From positions 610,913-674,912 of the forward strand of contig MNCI01027100.1 in the NCBI GenBank assembly GCA_015680685.1: a stretch of 64,000 nt of DNA, in the 5' to 3' direction. The stretch comes from Gnetum montanum (Eukaryota > Streptophyta > Gnetopsida > Gnetales > Gnetaceae). Made by a program: the position numbers and the translations under genes. Each line of letters begins with the position of its first letter. Position 1 is the stretch's first letter. The notes below the pieces were generated by a model that saw only the letters and a list, made by a program, of their open reading frames with translations, was not told the origin of the DNA and searched no databases. Of the stretch, positions 47,827 through 60,044 are shown one piece after another.

Positions 47827-50610
47827 ATGGAACAAAAAAGAGGACTACAAGCAAAAGAATCATAAGAAGCTAGGGAAAAATAACCTGACGGAGGAAGAGA
47901 ATAACCACAACAACAAACACAAGAATAAGTAGTTAAGGTGACACATGCTATTGGGCCCATGCAAGAAGAGATTCAGGTGGAATCTATTCATTAGATTCTC
48001 ATTACAGAGATAGGGTAATCCAAGTAGGATGAGGTCTTGAGACCTAGGTCTAATTTGGAGGTCATCCTTACAGAGGCCTACCTAGAGAAGGTTCAATGTA
48101 AGAAGATCCAATGCACAATCCTTGAGGAATTGAACTTTAGGCCCTTTCTTAATCTAGCACTCGAAGATGTTAAGACATAGCTATAAGGATCTTTGCTATG
48201 GTCCACCATTTTTACTAGTGGAAAATGGTACTTAGGGGAGACCTATATATTTTGGAAAAATTGCCAAGGAGATGCCATAGAGAAGATCAAAGATATTACC
48301 ATCTTCTATGTAGTTGATACCATAGCAGAAGCCCTTGAATTACCTACTACAGGGGCAAAGCTAGTAGAGATATGTACCCAAGCAAATCCAGAAACTAAGA
48401 AAGAGTGGATGTGGTGATGCTAAAGAGTGAATCACAAGGAGTATGTTGCCCTCACCAAACCAAAGCATGCTTATTTCAAGATCACAACTTCTTACCTAAA
48501 TCCCATAGTGAGGTCAAGTAAGGTGACAACCTTCTTTGCAAGAGCATGTGCAACTCTAAATGAAAAATTCCAAGTCAACCTTCCCCAACTCATCTTCTTG
48601 GAAACCTAGAAGCAATTCAAAGAAAATGAAAAGGGTAGGTAGATGCTCCCCTTTTCATCCTTGATTTAAAATGTTTGTAAAAGGGGAGGAATAGACCACT
48701 ACATGAATGATGTCATCCACAAGGCTCTTGCCATATCATGGTGGGAGATAATGAAGGATAGGACTCTTACCAGGCTTTAGGAGGAAGATGTGTCACCTCC
48801 ACCACTAGCACTAGCACCAAAGATAATTCTTGAAGACTTAGGAAACAACAATTGCAACAACAAGCCTTTGAAGGTGATGGTTAATCCTCGGTGTACTGTT
48901 TAAGCATGAGTCATCTCAATGAGGTTACCAAGACCTTCACCTAGCTAATGAATGAATTGGCCCCACTATTCTCTACATAAAGAGACCAAGCCCTTGTTTG
49001 CACATACTCCAATGTTACAAAAGCTACTGTGTCCATTCTAAGGTAAGCATTTCCTAGATTCTTTAAGAATGTGATAGTCTTCTTTGCCATGTTGGAAGCA
49101 TGGGAAGAATCAATAGTCTTGAGCATGCCACACAAGGACTAAGAGACTATAACAAAGGTGGTTGTAGATTGGATTGGAGAAGCCTTGAGTGCTCCTCCAA
49201 CATGTGATTCTGATGTTACTGTAATGATAGACATTCAAATGTCTACAAGATCTAGAAGTAAAAGGATGAGTGTGAAATAGAATGAAAAAGTGTTGGAGTG
49301 ACTAGTTGGAGCTAGGCAACTAATTCTAGAGATCTTTGATATTTCATAAGACATTTCAACCACCTCGTCATAACTACTAGAGATAAGGGGTAAGCTCCTC
49401 ATTGCACATGCACAACTCAAGGAGCTCACTACTGGCAATTGATGATTGGTAGCAAAGGTTGAAGAACTATGAGCTCACTTACTTGATCCATCAATACTTA
49501 GTCCTAAGCTTACTAGAGATGAAGCTTTCCAACAACTTCAACAGAATCCAAGAGGTTAAGAATGTGAAAGAAATTACAGTCTTTGATGTATCACTATCTA
49601 AAGCAATGATGAACTTCACCAGCCATAATCTTAAAGAGACACAAAAAGAGAATCTCACCCTAACATGGTAGAAACACTACTTGCAAAACGCTAAAGAGCA
49701 GAAAGAATAATTGGTTGAGTATATATGTCAGTTGTAGGACCAACTTGCCAAAGTGAACTAAAATGTTGGGAGGTTGGTTGTTGAAAATAGGAATCTCTCA
49801 ATGGATGAGGTTCATGACCTTTATTAAAAGACTATCATTGAGATTATTGTTTGGAAGAAAGAGATCCTTAAATATGAAAAAGTGAAAAATCATTGCAAGG
49901 CCCAAGCTAAGATACTCAAGGAGATCAATGAAAAGGATATCAAATTGGCAAAAGCAAAGGTGAATGAATCCCTTTAGCAACTTCAATAAAGAGGTGATGT
50001 ATGGTAGCCCATCTTTGATGGACTCAATGCATTTAAATAAGCTGAAATCTGCTTAAAGAAGTTGCAAATTGAGGAGATGATAAAATACATGGAGTTAGCC
50101 AACCTCTAGTATGTAAAGTTGACGATGCTGATAGCAAGAAGATCTATGTTAAAGCTACAAAAGCAAGTGGCCAACTTCTACCTCCTCTATGAGGCAAAGT
50201 ATAAGATCCATAAGGAAATTAAGTAAACATTAGAAGTAGCTAATGCAAAACTTGAGGTTCTTAAGAGCAAGTTCTAATATCACAGATCTGTTGCTAAGAA
50301 CCTGGCTATGAGAATGAATGACTAATTGGAACTGCAAAATCTAATTTGTACATTCGATATTAAACGTAAACAGTTTGCATCCTTGTTTGTTAGTATGAAA
50401 GAAATGTTTCTAATAATGCATGGCTTGTGAGATGTGCTAGCACCAACTAGTTTAGGTGAAGCTTCTTGGACCATTAATGACCCACATAGCAAGGAGGAAA
50501 AGAAGAAGGTACTCTTAGATGCCTTCAAATTTTTGGAAGTAGTAGCAAAGTAGCATAGACCACCAACACAACTAGGACATGATGAGAGGCCATCCAAGGC
50601 ACAAGACTAA
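47827..50610 (+). pseudogene. E0 env-position ORF (decayed)
   Basis: ATG at 47827 (MEQKRGLQ). Pieces: WYLGETYIFWKN (48225), TKKEWMW, KHAYFKITTSYLNPIVRSSK (48466-48525), then a helical C-terminal region to about 50610 with LEELCAHL-type and KEINEKDIKLAKAKVNESL stretches. Same two-part layout as D: conserved N-terminal domain, then long coiled coil. Many stops. Confidence 0.7.
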
Positions 50611-51234
50611 TGTAACATCCTGCATTTACATGAACCTATAATATAAATGTAATAGAATGTAACTTGGCTAAGTAATAATTTGAATATGTAATGTATCTTG
50701 GATGTACTTAGAATTCTTAATAAATAAGTCATTATGGAGCAAAAGCAATTATTCCATTTTATGATAGTACATAGCTTTAAAAGCTAAGATAATATGAACT
50801 TAGAGAGAACTACACATATCATGGTAAAATATAGTAAATGAATAGTAACCTTGGTAATATGAATAGTAACATTAGTAAAGTAAATAGTACTTACCGTAAA
50901 GTAAACGTAAAAGGTTAAATAAGTGGTGGGTAGGATGGAGAAGATACTAGAGAAAGAAGACTCTCCTAGAAACTTTCAATTGAGGTGACATTTTCCAACC
51001 ACCAACTATCCAACAAACTCTCTATAATTAAAGAGATGTCTCTCATTCTAGGCATATAAATACCCCTCTACCCCTACCCCTTTGGGCATAAAGTAAGATG
51101 TGGAAGAATCACTAGGAAGAGGAAAAGAGCATAAGAACTAAAAGCGTGAGAGAAGTGAAGAAGATGTTATCTAAGAGTATTCCTAAGGTTCAGGTGAGTC
51201 TATGTCATACCCTTTCTTTAATGTAACTAATTCG

Positions 51235-51235
<1 letters not shown>

Positions 51236-51272
<37 letters not shown>
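51236..51272. repeat. (GT)n microsatellite
   Basis: About 18 GT units. A second, shorter run lies at 51429-51450. Confidence 0.95.
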
Positions 51273-51275
<3 letters not shown>

Positions 51276-51772
51276 ATATATGTTTATGCATGCTCTCTTT
51301 ATTTAGTTGTGGCTTTTAATCCTTAAGTGATAACACTAGAATACTTTCTTTGAAGGTTCTTTTATCATGTCAAATAAGCATTGTTAGGAATAATCAATTA
51401 TACATGAATAATCTTGATCATCCCTTGATGTGTGTGTGTGTGTGTGTGTGATGTTTGATCTTGTAAATTAAGAACTATGTGAACCTCATTCTTTGTAATT
51501 TCTATAAGGATATGTAGGTAGCCAAGGCTAAGGCCTTTGATGTAAGCATCCTTCCTCTTTCGTGGAAGAGATTTTGAGACTAGATTGATTTAATTTATTA
51601 GTATAGCTTTTATTTGTGAACACTCTATAGATTGGCAAGAATAGCTAGTTGTTATAGATGTAATAGTTGATTTGATCGACACTTTATAAATATGATTTTG
51701 CTTGAAGCTTAACTATAATTATTCTTGTTTTGTTAAGTATTCCTTTTAGTGGTGGGAATTTCATTACATAAT

Positions 51773-52022
51773 GTGCCTACCATTAACCTCTATAGTTGTG
51801 TTGGTGGGGATAGGCTCCCACATGACATACAAAGTTGTGAACAATGAACCTTGCATAATTATGATAATGCCTACCATTTGCATCTCTAGTTGCATGGTGG
51901 AGATGGGCTTCCACATGGTATATAGAGTTGTGACCAATGGATTATGTGCCTACTCTTGGGTTCTATGGTTGTGTCGATGGGATGGACTTCCAAGAAGGCA
52001 CATAAAACATATACCAATGGAG
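51773..52022 (+). repeat. Tandem repeat in H, three units
   Basis: Units start GTGCCTACC / ATGCCTACC / GTGCCTACT at 51773, 51867 and 51946 (94, 79 and about 77 bases). Each holds a GGTGG.GAT.GGCT(C/T)CCA-like middle and a RTGACCAATGGA-like end. Confidence 0.75.
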
Positions 52023-52428
52023 TTGATAAGTTGTATGAGGATTCCATTATTAATGAAAACTCCTTATAGTATTTTTACTAATAAAGACTATGTATATTCT
52101 TCAGGTGGTTGATGTGCAGTGTGTAGATGGATTTCCTCTTATATTCTGATTGCCTAATAATTATATTGCTAATTCTTGTTTAGCTATACATATGGTTGTG
52201 TTGTATACTAATTTATGAATTAAGAATAATTTTGTATGCATCTTCTAAAACTTAATATTAGTGTTATATGATTTGCTCGCTTTTGCTTGTGAAAAGGATT
52301 CATGATTGAAAAGCTAATTAAATAAGCTATTCTTAAGAAGCTATCCTTATTATCATGTTAGTAGTAAACCATTATAAGGACACTAATGATTGTTTAAATA
52401 CTTTACTATCATTTTTCTTAGTAACATA

Positions 52429-52433
52429 CCTAT
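52429..52433. repeat. Target-site duplication of element D (left)
   Basis: CCTAT, repeated exactly at 61014-61018. Confidence 0.92.
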
Positions 52434-52787
52434 TGATGAGACGCGTTTTGCATAGGCCACGATATCGCGTACACGATATCGCGTCTTCCCTACAATATCG
52501 CATACGCAATATCGCAGTCCATCACCATATCTATAAATAAGAGGTGGCTTTCCCAATTTTAGAATATAGTTTAGTTTTGTAGTGAAGCTCTAGCAATTTG
52601 ATCCCTCCAGAGTTAGATTTTTTCCCGTGTTTACCCGCAGTGTGGTGAATGTGATTGTACGGTGTCTTTATTCGAGTGTGCCGTACTTGGACACGCACAT
52701 GACCAGTAATAAAGATCGAGATTACTTCATTATTGCAGCATTCACTTTGTTATTTATTTATCTATTTATTTATTTAATGTTATTTAC
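52434..52787 (+). repeat. D 5' LTR (first 354 bases)
   Basis: TGATGAGACGCG start. U3 with ACGATATCGCG words. TATA box CTATAAATA at 52531. The rest is lost in the gap. Against the 3' LTR about 30 differences in some 340 aligned bases, nearly all transitions (counted by eye). Confidence 0.9.
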
Positions 52788-53742
52788 NNNNNNNNNNNNN
52801 NNNNNNNNNNNNNNNNNNNNNNNNNNNNNNNNNNNNNNNNNNNNNNNNNNNNNNNNNNNNNNNNNNNNNNNNNNNNNNNNNNNNNNNNNNNNNNNNNNNN
52901 NNNNNNNNNNNNNNNNNNNNNNNNNNNNNNNNNNNNNNNNNNNNNNNNNNNNNNNNNNNNNNNNNNNNNNNNNNNNNNNNNNNNNNNNNNNNNNNNNNNN
53001 NNNNNNNNNNNNNNNNNNNNNNNNNNNNNNNNNNNNNNNNNNNNNNNNNNNNNNNNNNNNNNNNNNNNNNNNNNNNNNNNNNNNNNNNNNNNNNNNNNNN
53101 NNNNNNNNNNNNNNNNNNNNNNNNNNNNNNNNNNNNNNNNNNNNNNNNNNNNNNNNNNNNNNNNNNNNNNNNNNNNNNNNNNNNNNNNNNNNNNNNNNNN
53201 NNNNNNNNNNNNNNNNNNNNNNNNNNNNNNNNNNNNNNNNNNNNNNNNNNNNNNNNNNNNNNNNNNNNNNNNNNNNNNNNNNNNNNNNNNNNNNNNNNNN
53301 NNNNNNNNNNNNNNNNNNNNNNNNNNNNNNNNNNNNNNNNNNNNNNNNNNNNNNNNNNNNNNNNNNNNNNNNNNNNNNNNNNNNNNNNNNNNNNNNNNNN
53401 NNNNNNNNNNNNNNNNNNNNNNNNNNNNNNNNNNNNNNNNNNNNNNNNNNNNNNNNNNNNNNNNNNNNNNNNNNNNNNNNNNNNNNNNNNNNNNNNNNNN
53501 NNNNNNNNNNNNNNNNNNNNNNNNNNNNNNNNNNNNNNNNNNNNNNNNNNNNNNNNNNNNNNNNNNNNNNNNNNNNNNNNNNNNNNNNNNNNNNNNNNNN
53601 NNNNNNNNNNNNNNNNNNNNNNNNNNNNNNNNNNNNNNNNNNNNNNNNNNNNNNNNNNNNNNNNNNNNNNNNNNNNNNNNNNNNNNNNNNNNNNNNNNNN
53701 NNNNNNNNNNNNNNNNNNNNNNNNNNNNNNNNNNNNNNNNNN
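52788..53742. other. Assembly gap (955 N)
   Basis: Run of N covering the end of the 5' LTR, the primer-binding site and the start of gag of element D. Confidence 1.
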
Positions 53743-54890
53743 CCTTGAGGAAACAAATCCAAGGATGGAAACAAGCAAAACATGAACCCTTGGACATGGC
53801 CTTAAAAAGGTCTTATGCACTGTTAAACAACTGTCCAGGCCATGGGTTTTCCGAGGAAAGGCTAATGTACCATATTATTGATGGGCTACGTAATGAAACA
53901 AGAAAGACCTTAGGAGTATATGCCCGAGGTCAACTATATAAACTATGAACCCATCAAGTCCAAGAGCTTATTCAGCAGGTAGCAAAAGAAGAAGGAGAAT
54001 TGGCTAGATGGGAGAGTGTTGAAAAACATCAACGGGACCAAAATTTCAACTTAACAAAGGTCCATGATCATAACAAGGAGAAATCAACAAATCTCAGGGT
54101 GGAAACATCATCTTTGCCAATACAAAAAGCGTTAGAAGAAGCGGAGGCAAAGATCAATAAGATGTTGGAATGGATGAATCAAAAGTGTGGAGAATATGTC
54201 AACATCATTGGAGATAGAGTTTTGACAACCCAAGAAGCAGGACAAAATAGTAGACATTCGGAAAAGAAGAATAAAGGGAATAAGTGCTCAATTGCCAATC
54301 ATACATATGAATGCAACATATGCCTGTACGATCACCCCAAGGGCCAATGCCCCATATTGTTACATCTACATGAGCATTGGGGAAATACGCTACATCCAGA
54401 GTTCGTACAGAGATGCTATGTTAGACCACAGTGGCAACAATCCCAGTCGTGGGGGAGACCACCCTTAGATTAGAGGCACCCTTCACATTTTCCGAACTCG
54501 AATGCTTATCATGTTCAACATCCTGTTTCTCCATTCGGGCCACCATACTCTATCTCATCACAATACCATTCTCCACAATACTATCAACCCATACCTCCAA
54601 CACAACCACTACCTTGTGCACCCTACATCCCCCCTAACTTTCAACATTCTCATCCTTTCCCTCCTTCCACAGTGCCACCAACTATTCCTAAGGTGTTTGT
54701 ACCACCGCAACCCACGAACAACACTTGTGCTATTGCTACTAATAGCAGTGAAGAGCCTCCTCAACATCAAAAGCGTCCTTTCTTTAAACATGACCGTAGG
54801 AAGGGACAACACAATTCTGAGGCCACTGCACCTTCCAACCCAAAACAAGTCCAACCTTGTGGTGCATTTCAAACCCAATGCCTCATGTAA
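53743..54890 (+). pseudogene. D gag (start in gap, two nonsense codons)
   Basis: One frame runs to TAA at 54888 with only two internal stops, TGA at 53946 and TAG at 54471. Both correspond to CGA or CAG in related copies. Order: capsid-like part (PLDMALKRSYALLNNCPGHG, IIDGLRNETRKTLGVYARGQ), a coiled region, and a zinc knuckle CNICLYDHPKGQC (C-x2-C-x3-H-x4-C, 54312-54350). A Pro/His/Tyr/Gln-rich tail follows. A further H/P-rich stretch in another frame (54890-55200) suggests one late frameshift. Gag would form particles and bind RNA. Confidence 0.85.
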
Positions 54891-55200
54891 CTTCATTAGG
54901 GCCACCAACTGACACTCCAACAACCATACAGCCCAATGAACACAACCATGGGAGGCATCATCCTAATCCTTGCATACCATCTAATGGTCACCAACATCAT
55001 AGTGGGTCAACTCATTATCCAGGAACTACATCATATGAAGTGCTCCACTATGCTTATTATGAAGTGTGTGAAATCCAAGGGGATAAGTATGGACTGGTTT
55101 CAATACTTCCAATATGCAAGGATCCTTATTTCCCATTTATTAATCCTTGCCATACTCAACTGTTTAGTTATGGGAGATATCCCCCATTTCAATATCAAGC

Positions 55201-56575
55201 AGGATTAATAAATATTTTTTCAATTTCTTTAATTTTACAACTTTTTGTTTTTCAGTTTTTCATTTTTCAACTTTTTGTTTTATCTTTTTGTGTGTTTGGA
55301 TTTTTACGTTTTTGTAAGTAATCTCATCTATAAATAAAACACTCATGTGGATCGTTGGTTGAGATGTGTTCTATGTTATTAAGTCATGAGTGATCAATTA
55401 TTTGGAACAGTGAGCCCATTACATCCACTCATCCACTCTATAAATAAGAGGGTTTGTTCATGGGTACAGTGATATTCTTGAAATTTCTAAAACTCAAAAT
55501 TAATTTTGTGTTCATTGTACCCAGAATGAAGAAGGATGTACCAAGAGGGAATGATTAGGGTGTGACATCAAGGAGACTTGTGGATTCTCTTTGGTGACAT
55601 CCGTGGGTGTTATCATGCAATGCGATTGTACTAAGATCCTTGTAGATCTAATGAAAAATGGGAGTAAGAGTAATCAAAAGGGCACTCAGAAGTCAAACAT
55701 TGTTCTAGGGAGTCCCACTGGAAAGACATGCACCCATGCCTGAAGGTTGGTGATTTCTCTGGATTCAGTAAAGTGAAAAAAAAGAGAGAGAGAGAAAAGA
55801 AAAAGAAAAACAAAGTGCCATAAAAAAAATCACTCCTCCCTTGTACTAAACACCAAGTGATCGTACGCCTTGTTGTTATGGTACTCTCATAGTTGTTTAT
55901 CATGGGATGAAACAATGCGATGTCACTGATTAGAAGGATGGACTTGGTCCTAATCTTGGAATGATGGGTCAATGACACATTAATCACGCTTTACACACAG
56001 GATTCACTGTGTCCCGGGTCAGCTACCTCATGTCCTGATCTCTACGATCCCTTTCTACACTTCGTCTCATCTCATTGGTCGTGTAATTGTAGCTTGTGTC
56101 CTATGTAGCATAGAATTTTCATCTCATTTCGATGATACTTACATGCGTGTGTTTTGTGGAGTTAGTGCAGATTACAATTAACCCTTCTAGTGCCCACAGA
56201 CACTTTAAGTGTGATTACACAAGGGCATAATAGGTTGAAACCTGCTTCGGGGAGGACCCACTTGTGTAATTTTGTTCTAATTTTCACTAATTCTCTAGTT
56301 CAAACACACAATTTCTTACCCTCAGCTTAATTTTTTATAATTTTCTTTCCCCATTATTATCCCTCTATCATTTAAACGTTCCAATGTACCATTACATTCC
56401 CTTTTTTCGTAATCGCCAAATTGTTAATTGCTCAAATTCACACTATTATCATTAAGAGTGCCTCTCGAATCCATGTAATTACCCTTGAATATATTAATAC
56501 TTACTAATGTCCTCAATAGTTAACATTAATTTCAAGAAAAATTACAAAAATTCAGTATTTTCATATGTCTCACAT
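55201..56575 (+). other. D spacer with conserved blocks
   Basis: T-rich start, then AGTGAGCCCATTACATCCAC (55409), GGGTGTGACATCAAGGAGAC (55559), GAAAGACATGCACCCATGCC (55720), and AAGGGCATAATAGG...GGGGAGGACCCACTTGTGTAA (56213-56270). No gene. Confidence 0.7.
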
Positions 56576-56579
56576 TAGT

Positions 56580-56680
56580 TGGGCCAAGATATCGCGTACA
56601 CAATATCGCGTCCCACGAGATATCGTGTACGTGATGTATCGTACGTGATATCATGTCCTATTTACCTATAAATAGGAAAC
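56580..56680 (+). promoter_or_regulatory. D internal U3-like promoter cassette
   Basis: AGATATCGCGTACACAATATCGCG-type words, with GAGATATCGTGTACGTGAT and GTACGTGATATC, repeat the vocabulary of this element's LTR U3. TATA box CTATAAATA is at 56666, with the same sequence as the LTR TATA. The sequence after the TATA is not LTR-like, so this is not an LTR fragment. Confidence 0.65.
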
Positions 56681-56837
56681 CCCCACTGCAACACTTAGCA
56701 TTATTTTGCCATTCACGTGGGGGGAGTTTTTGACATTTTTCTTTGCGACTTGCGATTGTGTAACCCTTGCTTTTTCACTCATATCTTGCTCACTGGTGCT
56801 CCAATTTTACTTCCGTTTGAACCTGCTTGAACCCGAA

Positions 56838-57143
56838 GTGTTCAGTTTAGTCGTGGGGGAGAGACACTTATCGAAAAGTGTCTAAATTTTTTGAAATTTA
56901 TCATCGCCCAAAGGACATCAATTAGGGTAATTAACACTAACACGTAGAAAAATTGTGCCAAAAATCATATGACCTTAGGTACACCGGGAGATTAAAATGA
57001 AACCCACCTAAGTCATAGGACCCATTATTATAATTTTCAGGCATGATCACACAATAACATAAGATCTTTAATTAAAGGCATGTAGTAAGGTATAACTTGA
57101 TTTTAAAAACAACCTTACTAACGTTTAGCCCGTGTGATTGCAG
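56838..57143 (+). other. D intron-like segment before the env-position ORF
   Basis: Donor-like CCGAA|GTGTTC (GT 56838) at the position of AAG|GTAAGCTC in A and C. A textbook TACTAAC branch site lies at 57116-57122. The acceptor GTGTGATTGCAG has AG at 57142-57143, directly before the ATG. Length 306. Confidence 0.55.
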
Positions 57144-60044
57144 ATGGCCCCGAAATGTGCACAGCAAGAGGGTCCTGTTCAAGGTGAAGCGAAACAACCT
57201 CGGAGAGGTGGAAGACGAGTCCCTACTGGACAACATGCAGAATAGGAGGTGCAATCATTCAACATCCATCAAGAAGAACCTCCTACAAGATGGTCTGGGA
57301 AGGTAGAAAGAGGAGCTGCTGCTGTGCCTGAACCGGGACAACAACTCATGTTGCCCCTGGAGTGTGTTCAGGCTATCCATACGAAGTCCACAGTTGCTGC
57401 GGTGATTGTGGAGCTAAACTTTAAATCTTTTGCAGAGTTTACTCCTGAGGTTGTTAGGGATCACCTTAAAGGGTCTCCCTTATGGCCTGTCCTCTCTGAA
57501 TGCAATGCCTGGTACTTAGGTGAAACATACCTGTTCTGGCACAATAAGGAGCAAGGCACCATGGTTAACATTTATGGTGTGACAGTATACTTTTCTGCAT
57601 AGGCGATTTTGGAAGTGTTAAACCTTCCAAATTTAGGCCCCCATGTTGCTCGGTTATCTACCTGATCAGACCCTGATGTGCGAAAGGATTGGTTAGAGAA
57701 GGCTTATGGCAGAGATAAAGCTTTTGGTGAGCTGATGACGGAAGAGCGGGTTTATTTCAAAATTGGAACCTATCACCTCTTTCCCACAAAAGGTTTGAAA
57801 AGAATACCTATGTATGCGGCAAGGGGATGTGTAGTGTTGATGGGAAAGGTTAACGCTAACCTTCCCCATTTATATTTAATGGAGATCCTAAGGCGATTCG
57901 AAGAACGAAAGTCAAGGAAGATGGCGTTGCCTTTTCCCTGCCTTATCAAGAAGTTGTGCCGATGGCCTGATATTCGAGGATACATAAATGACATCCTCCA
58001 AAAGGCCCAGAATGCTTCTTATGCTGAGTTATTAAAGACGCCAGCTCCAAGAAAGAGCATTGGCGAAGAGTTGGGACCAGATGAAGAAGAAGAACAGATG
58101 ACTGGATCACTTGCAACTCAACTTGCAGGACCTAGTCAACCTCCAGCCACAGGTCCCAACCAACAACAAGAAGTAAGACCTAGCATAGGCCAGGATCAGC
58201 CACCACCATTGCAAGACTACAGACTGTCGATGAGCCATCTTAGGGCCATCGTCAAGATGGTTAGTTGGAGAAGTCGTGATGACGTAAACCTCTTCCATGT
58301 CATCAATGATGCTGACCAGCCTACTATTTCATTAGATCGCACAAGGGGCAAATTATCAATTCAAACAGGAGGAGGGGAAAGTAGATGGTCACAACAGATC
58401 TTTGGAAACGCGGCATCTTTTCAAGTAAAGTTAGAGACTGGTGAAGGGGCGACTGTGGTGGTCATGCAACACCAGGATGTCACGGGAGCTGCTGAAGTGG
58501 TCGCTGACCACATCAAGCAATCCTTTAATGTACCTGTTGTGCCACCAGCAGATCTTTCAGGAGCATGGGATGCTCAAACTCTTGCTAGAACCTCAATGAC
58601 TCCTACAGAACATGAGGATGTACATGACAGATTGCTTCAAACAGGACAAGTAATGACGTCTCTGTTTGACATCCCCCAGGATGTAACAACAATTCAATCA
58701 GACCTCATTTCCACAAAGGGGAAGCTAGTCATATCCAAAGTAAGGGCAGAGCATGCTGAAGCTGAAGTGCAGAAACTACAAGAGCAGGTCGTAGCCTTAC
58801 AAGCAGCATAGCAAGATCCTCTATAATTTGTTCCCGTAGACCAGCTGGAAAAATTCAGAACCGAGCACTTAACAAAGCTAATCACAGAAAATAAGAAGGT
58901 GGCAGAAGAAAAGGAGATGGCCACTTAGGATGCCTCCCCAGCAAGGGTGCAAACTCATGCGCATATTAAGGCATTCAAGGCCTTAGAAGAAGAGAATAAG
59001 CAGTTGTTTGCAGATAACCTCTGGTTGACCTATATGGAAAAACAAAAGAATGTTCTTGATGAACACTTTCATCAGCTGCGAGAACAATTCATTCGGGTCA
59101 ACCAAGATGTAAGTCGTTTAGCTAGAGAGAACCGAACCCTCTCAATGGAGGAGGTACGTGCTATTCACCAAAAATCAGCCATCGAGATAAGCATGTGGCA
59201 GAATGAGGCTAAACAACATGAGAAGCTGAAGGAACATTTCCGTGATCAAGTGGGGATGTACAAAAAAATCCTAGAAAAGGAGGTCCATATGGCCAAGGCT
59301 CAAATCAACAACATCAGTGCTCAGCACACTGATTGGAGGGCCATATTGGACACTTACACCTTTGCCCACCAAGTGGAAGTTAAGAACAGGGACCTGCAAA
59401 TCCAAGACTTGACCAAATACATGGAGTTGGCAAACCTTAGATATGCCAACCTAGCCGTGTTAATAGCAGGACACCTGAGGTCAGAGCTCGAGCAGCAGGC
59501 AGCTTCCACCCACATCAAATATGAAGCAAAATTTGCAGAGCGCAAGAAGCTGGCTGAGAAACTAGATGTCGCAAATTCTGAACTTGCGGTGGTAAAAGAA
59601 AGCTACCAGGGATAGAAAGATGTTGCAACCAACTTGGCTCGATGGCTAACTAAGCTTCACGAATACAAAGACAAAGCTACAACCTATGAAGAGGAACAAC
59701 AGGTGTTTGCAGCATGGTATGTCAAAGCTAATCAGATGTTTCCGCAACTACTATGTCCGTGGAAAGTGCTAACTCCGTTAAACATCAGAACACTCGCATG
59801 GAAGGCACAAGATCCTCGGACCAAAGAGGAGAAACTCCAGGCCATACTTCAACACCAGCAAGTTTCAAAGTCTGGAGCACGTGATAAAGGGAAAGCACCC
59901 ATGGAGGAGCCACTGCCCCAGGAACTACATGAGTTCCACATTTTTGTAGTTGTAGTATTTTTTCTCTTTGTTGTGTCTTCCCACACTGCGACATTGTTTC
60001 ATTTCTTTTCCCAGTTAATAATCCCATACCTATCCACTATGTAA
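57144..60044 (+). pseudogene. D env-position ORF: one 966-codon frame, seven stops, no frameshift
   Basis: ATG at 57144 follows the acceptor. The same frame runs to TAA at 60042 with internal stops at 57243, 57600, 57663, 58809, 58824, 58926 and 59613. N-terminal domain (about residues 60-300): IVELNFKSFAEFTPEVVRDH, WYLGETYLFWHN, EERVYFKIGTYHLF, LPFPCLIKKLCRWPDI. This resembles the plant-transposon protein domain found after integrase in Athila-like elements (from memory). A Gln/Pro-rich linker is followed by about 350 residues of coiled coil (58690-59720). No signal peptide, so an envelope role is not supported. A hydrophobic C-terminal run (59940-59980) may lie beyond the natural end. Confidence 0.8.

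Noticed and set aside
51236-51450. GT repeats as a CRISPR-like or regulatory array
   Set aside because: Plain dinucleotide microsatellites with no spacers.
52627-53820. Long open frames through the second N run
   Set aside because: Same artefact. The left flank is LTR and the right flank is gag.
53743-60044. Stop-codon readthrough or reassigned TAG as the reason for the many in-frame stops
   Set aside because: Stops are scattered at different places in different copies and fit random C-to-T decay. There is no conserved readthrough context.
57144-60044. True envelope glycoprotein
   Set aside because: No signal peptide, no clear membrane anchor in the conserved part, and a coiled-coil-rich composition. 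Only the genomic position is env-like.
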